A stretch of DNA of 64,000 nucleotides from Heterodera schachtii (Eukaryota; Nematoda; Chromadorea; Rhabditida; Heteroderidae), in assembly GCA_023374025.1 (NCBI GenBank), contig SIJG01000086.1, forward strand, positions 578,910-642,909, read 5' to 3'. Positions 51,906-60,788 of this stretch are shown piece by piece. The stretch's first letter is position 1; every line of letters begins with the position of its first letter. Position numbers and translations under genes: made by a program. A model generated the notes under the pieces. The model saw only the letters and a program-made list of their open reading frames with translations. It ran no database searches and had not been told where the DNA came from.

Positions 51906-52153
51906 ATTGAAATAGGTCCCAGGGTGACACTTAGGGACATTTCATCACATGTGCAACCGAAGCTTATGAATTTGCTTTTTTTCATTTTACGAAGACGAAT
52001 TGGGAACATGGTACCGTCAAGAAAAATTATTGGTTGAGCAGCGTCTTGTTCAGCCAATGTTGTCATATTATGAAAAAAGCGGATTCTGCTTCTCGAACGA
52101 TCCACTTTCACTGCCGACGATAGAAATCTCTAGCGATGGTCGACCAGAAAAGA
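51906..52153 (+). other. Sequence joined in frame to the truncated secreted-protein gene
   Basis: From ATG at 52000 an open frame (MGTWYRQEKLLVEQRLVQPM and on) runs without a break into the exon 2 homologue at 52154. It replaces the signal-peptide exon present in the minus-strand paralogue. It has no hydrophobic leader. The minus strand is open too. Its origin is unknown; it might be transposon flank. Confidence 0.35.
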
Positions 52154-53508
52154 AGACGACCATCGAAAATGATAACAGTGATAATGATGATGGGTCGAAT
52201 TCTGTCGGGGTAGTGCCAAAGGCTTTGCGAGTGCTTACATCAATTTTAGCCGTGGTAATTAGTTCTTATTGGATTGGAACTTAATTTGGTCTTTTTCAAC
52301 CATAGCAAAGTGGCGTCGGCTTGGCTAATGCCTCACCGCAACTTCCCACAAAACCTGGTCATTCGAAGGACCTTAAAAATGAAGGTAAATGTCATATTTT
52401 CTTGAAAAAAAAATTGTTTATTTTATAAATTTTATTACTAAATATCTCAAAAATCAAGGTAAATATACATTTTCCATAATTAATTTTTATAAATCTTAAT
52501 TACTTACGACTAATATTTTGAAAACAATTTATTTGATAAATTGTTTTTCCAGAATTGTCAGCAACGCACCTTTTGAGAAATGGACCTCCAACTGTGCAAT
52601 TTGCACGAAAATATACTCCACCAGCAGCTGAAGTTGGAAATCAACCACTAAACACAAAAACACCACCAGTGCAAAATGGTATGCCAAGTTCATAAATAAA
52701 TTAAATTATGCTTATTATTACTAGGGCTATAAATTATATGCACTAAAAAATGCCAAATATGCGTATTAAAAACCCGAAAAATTCCCAAATATGCACTAAA
52801 TATGCCTTAAAAAACTGCCAAAAATGGCTTTAAACCCTCAAAAAATGCCAAAAATTGTGTAAAAATACAGAATTGAGTTTTTAAAACACCAAAACAATGG
52901 CTAAGGAACGTTTTAGACAATTGCAAAAAATTTTTAATTTCAATATTTTATATAGGTGTACAATTTCTAATTTTTTTCAATTTTTATCCTTGCGAAAACA
53001 AAATTACATCTTTTACATAAACAACTTTTTTTATACAAAGTTCAAAATTTTCTATTTTTAGGGTGTAAATTTTAAAATTCAAAAAAAGTTGATCCTTAGG
53101 GGGTGTATTTTTGTTTTATTGCATTTTTCTTACGAAAATTTGCTAAAAAACGGCCGAAATATGTCCAAAAAAGCAAAAATGGCAAAATATTCATTTATTC
53201 TCGAAAACCCTCAAAATATGTTTTTATATGCACTAAAAACCTTTACCAAATCAAAATTTTAACGTAGAAATGCTGGTTTCGAGCCCTGTCTTCATAGCAT
53301 ATGCGAAGAAAAAAAATATGCAAAAGCATATAATTTGTAGCCCTAATTATTATATATACGAAATTTTACGTTTCGGTCAATTAAAAAGAATTCCTCTAAT
53401 AGACAAAATTAAACTGCATTATATCACCTGTTAATATTGCCAAAATTTAAAGCTTCTCCAGCATCAGTTGACAAATCGGGAGGAGACCAATTCTTGGAGA
53501 AAGATTAA
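52154..53508 (+). pseudogene. Secreted-protein gene paralogue, lost signal exon
   Basis: Homologous exons to the minus-strand gene at 56920-57802: 52154-52254, 52306-52384, 52553-52678 and 53453-53508, with the same splice sites. Exons share EKKTTIENDNSDNDDGSNS-type acidic sequence and the SATHLLRNGPPT segment. The last exon ends early at TAA (53506) after DQFLEKD, so the basic C-terminal tail of the paralogue is absent. The signal-peptide exon is absent, and a hAT MITE sits in the last intron (52722-53345). It could be expressed as an N-terminal chimaera (see 51906), but I rate it a decaying copy. Confidence 0.65.
52714..53353. mobile_element. hAT-type MITE in an intron
   Basis: The element is 52722-53345 (624 bp). 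Inverted ends are TAGGGCTA(T/C)AAATTATATGC. Flanks are attattac and attattat, an 8-bp duplication with one mismatch. The interior closely resembles 38502-39130 (tatgcactaaaaaatgccaa). It lies between the last two exons of the plus-strand secreted-protein paralogue and is not present at the same place in the minus-strand gene. Confidence 0.88.
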
Positions 53509-54290
53509 GCAGATCCAAAACCACACACACCAAAAAACAACAAAATCCACCAATGAGTTTGAACCTTGAAACAATTTTAACATCACTTATGTTGTATGTG
53601 ATTATTGATCAGAAATCTTTTGGACTTGAAGGAATGATTATCCTTTTCAAAATGCAAACCAATTCGCTTTTCCATATTTATTTTTTTATTCTTTTCGGGA
53701 TTTTTCTATCTCTAAGATTTCCTTCTAATTTTTTTGCTTTTTGATATTTCCATTTTGCTTTTATCTGTGGTAAATACATTTTAATTAACGATAATTGAGT
53801 GTAAAATGTTCAACTATCATAATTGAGACAATTGTTTTTGTGCGATAAAGCCTTGTGGTTTTAATTATAAATCGAACTGAAAAAAAAACAAAAAACAATC
53901 AATATTGCATATGCAAAGAACAGTATTAAAATTTTAATTAATGCTAGGCCGACCACTTCGGGGGAAAATTCGGGTGATCGGGCGCTTAAACTAAAAAACT
54001 TCAAGGAAAATAATTTATAAGTATCAGAAACATATAATAATTTTCTAATTGTGATCTACTTATTAAACAAGGATAAAGGCGGATATACACGTTGTTTCCC
54101 GTGTTATGTTTATAGGCAATTTGCTCTTCATTCATGTTAAATAATAATTCTTAATTAGTTAGGGTGGTGATTCCTAAAATTCTTGAACCAAATGTTTTAC
54201 TTTTTTAAAATTCTCAACATCAATTCGTTTTAAAAAATTTTCATCTTTATTTCTACGATTTAGTTTCAGTATTAAAATTAGAGACTGAAA
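53509..54290. other. 3' flank and repeat; includes LTR pre-insertion paralogue
   Basis: 53751-53990 is repeated directly at 56049-56340 (cattttaattaacgataatt, gctaggccgaccacttcg). 54237-54290 is a paralogue of the DNA flanking the LTR element at 60177 without the element. No gene was recognised. Confidence 0.6.
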
Positions 54291-54295
54291 ATTTC

Positions 54296-54420
54296 CAAAT
54301 TTGCGGATACCGCTGCGGGATTGGAACTCAAAATTTTTACGGGACGGGATCCCACAGTATAAATCCCGCATTTAAAATTTACGGGATCCCGCACGGGATC
54401 GCGGGATTATTGAAATTTTG
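54296..54420. repeat. GC-word array, copy E (word GGGATCCCG)
   Basis: Words cgggat and atcccg recur in both orientations across about 120 bp (acgggacgggatccca, atcccgcacgggatcgcggg). It is the same type of array as copies A-D, with a different word. No termini were recognised. Confidence 0.5.
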
Positions 54421-55924
54421 AAAAATTAGAATAACATTTAAAAAAACTAAATATACCTGACCAATTTGAAAAAGACATTTTTTAGAGGCTGGCGTCATAA
54501 GTAAAAAGGGGTGTTGGTTTGACCAAGATTTTAAGGGGTCCAAGGGTTGGAAACAGATCGCTGGTCAAATATGTTAAAGGAATAATTCCATAAAATTTTA
54601 ATGATTTATATTGCTTTTCATTTATGGTTTAATGGAAAATATTAATGAAATTAGAAACAATTAAATTTGCATTATCCAAAGACAGTGTTAAATATTGATT
54701 AAATTAGGCTGATCCCATCGGGGAAAAATCTCGGGCGATTGGGGAGTGAAAAAAGGAAAATGCTTACAACATCTTCGATTCCCAGGACATCTCCACCAAG
54801 TACTATAGACATATTTAAAAAAGCCATTTTTTTTTTTTGTTTTTTTTTCACAAAAACATTTATTAAAAGGCATAATTCGCATTAAATTAATAAGGTAAAA
54901 ATTGAAAATTTTATTAAAAATATAATAATAAAATATCATTAGAATAAATCAAACAGAAAAAATAGGTTTATTTCATAAAATCGCAAAATGTGGGTAAATG
55001 TTTCGAAAATATGGCTTTGGCTTAATTTGTTATTTTTTGAATAAATTTTCAAATTTTACACCTCTAAATTTAAAATTTTTTGGCACCTATTTTCTCATTT
55101 TTAGCACCAATTTTGTGGTTTTTTTAAGAACCTAAAATAACTATTTTGATCGTATCCCCTAATCATAAAAATAAATTTCAAAAAAATTCTTAAATCAATA
55201 TAATTTGTTTGATTAAAGTGGGAGCGGAATGGCATATTGAATTTTCCAAAAATGTAAGAATATGTCGAAAATATAGGTAATAACGCAAAATTGTCTAAAA
55301 TTATTTTGAAATAATTATTTTCCATGGAACAAAAATAAGCAGAAAAACTTTGTTATATGAAAGACAAATGAAGGAAATCCAAGTGATTTGCTGTTCATGA
55401 CGGAAGACATGGAAATTGCGACAATTGGCGATCTGTATTATAAAAAAACCGAATAACTATTGAACATTTTATTATAAAATTGGGTTATCGCTGCAAAACA
55501 ATTTGAATTCTTTTTGATTTATTTAATGTATATTTCATTGTTATATTTTTAAGAAAATTTTCAATTTTCACTTAATTTAAGGCTAATTATGCCTTTTTAA
55601 TAAAATGTTTTGTGGAAAAAATGGGCTCTTTTAATATGTCTATTTAAAAAAATTTTTTGTTTTTTGTTCGTGTGGCACTGCCTCTGACAGAGTTTTTTTT
55701 TAAACTTTATATTTCATCCTGAAAATTTTTAAAGAAAATTTTCATTTCACCTTATTAATTTAAGGTAAATTATGCCTTTTTTACAAAAATGATTTTTTAA
55801 ACAAAAAATTGTTATTTAAAATATTTCTATTTAAATTACTTTAATTGCTGTCCTTTCGCTTACGACCAACCACGTTGAAAGCACGCCATCCCGTCCGATC
55901 TGAATAATTTTAACATCTCACTTA
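54421..55924. other. AT-rich intergenic
   Basis: I see no supported gene. 54700-54760 repeats a degraded version of the ggccga..cggggaaaatt.cggg string seen at 53950 and 56300. Confidence 0.45.
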
Positions 55925-56010
55925 CCACCATTTATCCCCCCCCCCCCACCTTTTCTGAGGAGGTTGAACAAATCCTCCCGTCTCCATTTATCCCCCCGGG
56001 GGATAAATGG
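55925..56010. repeat. C-run and perfect 27-nt palindrome
   Basis: A 12-C run in ccatttatcccc (55928 on) is followed by a second ccatttatccccc arm at 55984, which joins ggggg ataaatgg to form a perfect inverted repeat (55984-56010). Together they make alternative hairpins. Function unknown. Confidence 0.7.
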
Positions 56011-56919
56011 AATTTTTATTTTCTCGAAAATGTATCTTTTTATTTTTTTTTGTGTTTAATTCCATTTTGCTTTTATCTGTGTTAAATGCATTTTAATTAA
56101 CGATAATTGAGTGTAAAAGGTTCAACTATCATAATTGAGACAATTTGTTTTTGTGCGATAAAGCCTTATGTTTTATTTATAAATCGAAATGAAAAAAAGA
56201 TAAAAAAATTACACAAAAACACCAAAAAGGTAAAAAATAATTAGAATAAAACAATCAATTTTGGAAATCCAAAGAACATGTTAAAATTTTAATTAATGCT
56301 AGGCCGACCACTTCGAGTGAAAATTCGGGAATTGTGAATAAACCTAATCAATTTTGAAAAAATTTTTTAAGCGCTTGTCATAACACTTTTTTTTGCGCTG
56401 CGTTTTTTGATCCCGCACAAAAAAACCAAACTTGCGTTTCTCGCTGAGGATTAGAATCAAAATTTTTGCAGGTCTGGTTACTTCGGGATTATTACCGCAA
56501 ATTCAGGACATTGTTTTATTTATTTAGAAAAATAAAATTGAAATATTTTTTTCTTTTTAATTTAGTTTAATTTGATATTTCATTCTTGAAAATTTTTAAA
56601 GAAAATTTTCAATTTTCACCTTATTAATTTAAGGCGAATTATGCCTAGCAACGATTTGCCTTCTTAGTGCTTGGAACGGAGTTTAAATTAAAATGCATTT
56701 ACCACAGATAAAATCAAATTGGAATTGTTAAATAACATAAACGATTAAAACAGAATTAGTACAAGAAACAGAAAAATCCCGAAACAATAAAAATAGAAAT
56801 TTGTTTGCTTAATTGGTCTGCATTTTGAAAAAAAATAATAATTTCTTCAATCCCAAAGGATTAGCATCATGAACAATCCTAAAATAATTGATATTAAAAA
56901 ATAGTTTTCAAATTCCACC
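56011..56919. other. Repeat-derived spacer
   Basis: 56049-56340 is the direct copy of 53751-53990. 56690-56860 contains inverted similarity to the 3' flank of the plus-strand paralogue (reverse of caaaatgcaaaccaattcg). No gene. Confidence 0.5.
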
Positions 56920-57802
56920 TCAATTGTTGTTTATTGGTCTGTGGAGTTTTCCGTGTTTTCGAGGTGCATAATCTTCGTTCAAAAAATTAAAATCTCCCGA
57001 TCTGTCAGGTGATGATGGAGAAGCTTTAAATTTAGGAAATTTAATAATTGAAAAAGATTAATGTAAACTTATGTCTTTTAAGCGTTTTTATTTATTAGAA
57101 TCGTAAAATTTTGTATAATTAAGAGAAAATTTATGAACTTGGCATACCATTTTGCACTGCTGGTGTTTTTGTGTTTAGTGGTTGATTTCCAACTTCAGCT
57201 GCTGGTGAAGTATATTTTCGTGCAAATTGCTCAGTTGGAGGTCCATTTCTCAAAAGGTGCGTTGCTGACAATTCTGGAAAAACAATTTATCAAATAAATT
57301 GTTTTCAAAATATTAGTCGCCAGGTAATTAAGATTTATAAAAATTAATTATGGAAAATGTATATTTACCTTGATTTTTGAGATACTTAGTAATAAAATTT
57401 ATAAAATAAACAATTTTTTTTTTCAAGAAAATATGACATTTACCTTCATTTTTGAGGTCCTTCGAATGACCAGGTTTTGTGGGAAGTTGCGGTGAGGCAT
57501 TAGCCAAGCCGACGCCACTTTGCTATGGTTGAAAAAGACCAAATTAAGTTCCAATCCAATAAGAACTAATTACCACGGCTAAAATTGATGTAAGCACTCG
57601 CAAAGCCTTTGGCACTACCCCGACAGAATTCGACCCATCATCATTATCACTGTTATCATTTTCGATGGTCGTCTTCTTTTTATCTATATTTATTTAATTT
57701 AAAAGAATAGTAAGAAGCCTTTTAAGTAAAAGACTTACCGTTTTTTACGCAAATTGCACATGCAATTAGCACAGCAAAGAGCAAGGGAATTGCAAAATTC
57801 AT
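56920..57802 (-). CDS. Small secreted protein with basic C-terminal tail (effector/peptide candidate)
   Basis: Five exons on the minus strand: 57739-57802, 57574-57683, 57444-57522, 57148-57273 and 56920-57023. They total 483 nt, giving 160 residues and a TGA. Residues 1-18 (MNFAIPLLFAVLIACAIC) are a clear signal peptide. Residues 22-42 are Lys then Asp/Asn-rich. The middle is Pro/Asn-rich (NGPPTEQFARKY). The tail is NEDYAPRKHGKLHRPINNN. Donors are GTAAGT or GTAATT-like; the last acceptor (tttaaag) is weak, and reading past the exon 4 donor would instead end after NGMPSS. No Cys-rich or enzyme domain is seen. The DY, His and Pro spacing of the tail recalls PSY/RaxX-type sulfated peptides, but this is a hypothesis. 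An inverted paralogue lies at 52154-53508. Confidence 0.75.
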
Positions 57803-58388
57803 TTAGCTGTTAAGTTAATTATAGAAATAATTTACAATGACAATTATAAGACCTTCTAAATCATAGAAACATTTAAAAATATAATTTGGAACCAATATTC
57901 CTTGGGATTATATTATAAATTCCTGGCTATAGAATTTATTTTCAGTGGCTTTATGAGCTGGAAAAGAAATATTGGCTAGGTGGGAAAAAGAATTTTTTAT
58001 TTTAACTAATGTGATGGAATTGAAAATTATGCAAAAATGAAAAATTATGAGTGAATTAATTGAGCAGTGGCTGCCTTTTATGCAGAATGTTCTACTTAAT
58101 AATGTGAAGAAAACCTACGCATTGACGTAATGCTGATCAGTTCATTGATTGGCAAATTTAATTTGAGCATTTATTTCCATAAAAAGTAGAATTATAACTA
58201 TTTCTATTGCTAGAAAAAAAAAGTAGAAGTAAATATTAGTGACTTCTATTATTTTTTTCTACAAAAAACATTTCACGTGTTAATGATGTAAATATAATAT
58301 AATGTCAGGTGAATAAGCAAAAAATATTTTATAAAAATAATAAAATAGCGTGAATTTTAGATTTTTCCTATTAAAAAGTGCATTTTAC
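57803..58388. other. Upstream region of minus-strand gene
   Basis: This is the presumed promoter region of the gene starting at 57802. AT-rich, with no clear element recognised. Confidence 0.5.
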
Positions 58389-59250
58389 ATGGCAAGTAGA
58401 GCCCGGAATTTTGAAATGGCCGGGACCGGGACTTGGAAAATGGACCGGGACGGGATCCCGGTACCGGGAGTCCCGTTTTTCCGGGACTCCCGGTCCCGGT
58501 CCAAGTTTTTGGGCCGGGATCCCGCCGGGACCGGGACTTTTTCAAAATTTTTGAAATATTGATCAAAAATTCTAAAAAATTTATAATTTTATATTTTAGC
58601 TTGGGAATCGTCGAGCAATGTAACGACCTTTTTTGTCATTTTTAAGCACTTTTTTAGGGCGCGCTTTTTTCCAAAAAATTTTGGCAACAAAGGGTGGGGG
58701 TCCGCCGATGGTGCCGATAAGCGCCGCCGGGGAAAATTTTGTAATTTTAATGAGTTTTATTAATAGATTTTACCCAAAAAAGACCAGATTTTGGGATTCT
58801 GCGTCAATTTTTTTTAAGAGAATAAGGATTTTCTGGGTCAGTGGGTAAGTTTTTGCAGATTTTACATCCATTTTAAGAGATTTTCAACAAAAATTGCAAT
58901 TTTGAATATGGATTTTGGGATCTTTTTAATATTGAAATTGTACAAATTTCAAAAATCCCTTAAGTTGTATCTTCGAACTTTGAAACAAAAACATTTCGCC
59001 AAAATAATTATTAAATTTTTCAAATTTGGAGCAGTTTTACTGGTGAAACTTAATTCCGTTAGTCCCGGTCCAAATGGCCGGGACCGGGACTTGGAAAATG
59101 GACCGGGACGGGATCCCGGTACAGGGAGTCCCGTTTTTCCGGGACTCCCGGTCCCGGTGGTTTGTCCCAAAAAACCGGGACCGGGACCGGGAGTCCCGGC
59201 AAAATCCCGGACCGGCTGGATCCCGGTCCCGTCCGGGCTCTAATGGCAAC
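58389..59250. mobile_element. hAT-like element with two GC-word arrays (copy D)
   Basis: The element is 58397-59242 (846 bp). Inverted ends read TAGAGCCCGGA. Flanks are atggcaag (58389-58396) and atggcaac (59243-59250), an 8-bp duplication with one mismatch. Arrays of CCCGG/CCGGG words lie inside each end (58415-58535 and 59060-59235), and the shared core ggtgccgataagcgccgccg is at about 58711-58730. About 83 bp of the left array (58419-58501) is repeated almost exactly in the right array (59073-59157). No transposase. This copy defines the family that includes the fragments at 1106 and 41367. Confidence 0.85.
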
Positions 59251-59505
59251 TAAAGGCGCGGTCAGTAAAAATTTTTGGAAATTTAGTTGTGATTTATTAA
59301 CAGAATTTTGTACAAAAGAGGACCAAATGTTGCTATTCTGAGTCAAAAAATTATGTTTCTCAATATTTATTTGGCTTAATTGTCATTTTACACCTCTAAA
59401 TTTTAAACATTTTGGCATTTTTATTTTTACATCAATTTTGGGGGTTTTAGAAGCTAATTGTCTATAATTCCTAGCGAGATATGATCTTTAGTGGTGTATT
59501 TTTAA
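59251..59505. other. Spacer
   Basis: AT-rich, probably repeat-derived (tttgtacaaaagaggaccaaat resembles text inside the word elements). No gene. Confidence 0.4.
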
Positions 59506-59592
59506 AACCGAAAATCGAAATCAGTATCCCCGGTTTTCGGACTCCCAGTTTTCGGTTTCGGTCCGGTTAAACGACAGTGAACAACCCTAAAC
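59506..59592. repeat. GC-word array, copy F (word CGGTTTTCGG)
   Basis: accgaaaatcga, cccggttttcgg and agttttcggtttcggtccgg recur over about 65 bp, followed by gaacaaccctaaacc, consistent with a TAGGGTTGTTC terminus on the reverse strand. Confidence 0.45.
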
Positions 59593-60171
59593 CATTCATA
59601 AATACGCACATTATTTTTTGAGTATTTTTCGGTTTATTGGAAAATATTTAATTTTGTAAGGATATTGTGTCTTATTCTGCCTGACTCTTGAATTTTTATT
59701 AATAAATTTCTGAACAAATGCAGTAACTTTGAGATCCCATAATTTTATTCTAAAACGGCCATTTTGGTGAAAATTTGGAAATTTATATTCAACAATAAAA
59801 CTTAATTACAAAAGCATTTATTTTTTATTACCATTTGTCCGTTTTAAACTTGTCTATAATTTATAAAATCAACTTTTTAAATATTTAAAAAATGATTTTT
59901 ATTTCAAATTAATTCGCATGCAGTTAAAACCGAACCTCGATATGGATATGTGTAACTGGGGATATACTGAGGAGATATTAATGATCTCGTAAAATGATGC
60001 ATATTTGTTAAATTAAATTTCTGTAAATATTGTAGACTATCATGTAAGGCTAATCGCATACAATAATTTCCCTTTTAATTTCTTTCATTTGCCCAATTAG
60101 TTTATTTCTTTTTTCTAAAGCCTAATGATCATGATCAGCTCAGCATTTCATTTAAAAAAAATTTCATCTTT
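59593..60171. other. AT-rich, paralogous to 48411-48552 and 54237
   Basis: 59951-60110 is a diverged paralogue of 48411-48552. 60150-60176 matches the left side of the pre-insertion site at 54239-54253. No gene. Confidence 0.5.
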
Positions 60172-60176
60172 ATTTC

Positions 60177-60441
60177 TGTTAGGGTTGGGACCCAATTGTC
60201 CGGTGCCCATTTTGACCCTTTGTTTCATTTGTATTTCCCTTCTCCCTTCGTTATGTCACGCCCACTTTTCCGCCCATAAATACCCGCGATGTTGACCCTT
60301 CCCTATCATTCATTTGCTTCTTCCCCATTTATTCATTTATTTGTTCCCTTTGCTCCCAATCGATATTTGACCCCGTTCGCCCTGTCCCTTCTTTTTGAAT
60401 AAATATTTCTTTTATTCCTCAACGGACTTTTGGGCGTAACA
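60177..60441 (+). repeat. 5' LTR, 265 bp
   Basis: Begins TG and ends CA. It contains a TATA-like cataaata (60275-60282) and a poly(A) signal aataaa (60398-60403). It is nearly identical to 62556-62819; the differences cluster at 60224-60236 and 60302-60326. Confidence 0.95.
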
Positions 60442-60460
60442 ATTGGCGACGCCCGTGCAG
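60442..60460 (+). other. Primer binding site
   Basis: TTGGCGACGCCCGTG begins 1-2 nt after the 5' LTR. The TGGCG start agrees with the CCA end of a tRNA primer. I cannot name the tRNA without a tRNA set. Confidence 0.65.
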
Positions 60461-60788
60461 ACTTTTGACTGTGGGCTTATTGATTTGATTGTGGAGGAAG
60501 AGGTTTAACAGCAACCGAGTTTTGCTGTGTCATCGCTGAAGACCGCCTGCATTTGTTATTATCTAGGCGATAATAACAACTTTTTGTTGGACCTGCTAAC
60601 AGTTTGACACTGTTAGTAGTGAGAAATTTTGCGCCGCTGATTTTGTGTCTTGGCGACACACTTCAGTTCATCCACGCGCACCCACTTTGTTTAGTAGCTT
60701 GGCGCTGCTAACAATTGAGTGGTGAACGACACGTCATTTAAAACGAGTACTCTCTAGCGGAGGGGAAAGTCCACGAGCTGTGGTTAAG

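Noticed and set aside
51890..52111. Minus-strand frame with FLDGTMFPIRLRK resembling a transposase motif
   Set aside because: The likeness is short, no other transposase motifs lie on that strand, and the plus strand is open into known exons.
58350..59346. Frames rich in Arg-Ser-Arg and Gly-Pro-Gly (SRSRDPG, GPGRDPG)
   Set aside because: They are direct consequences of the CCCGG/GGGAC word arrays in both orientations.
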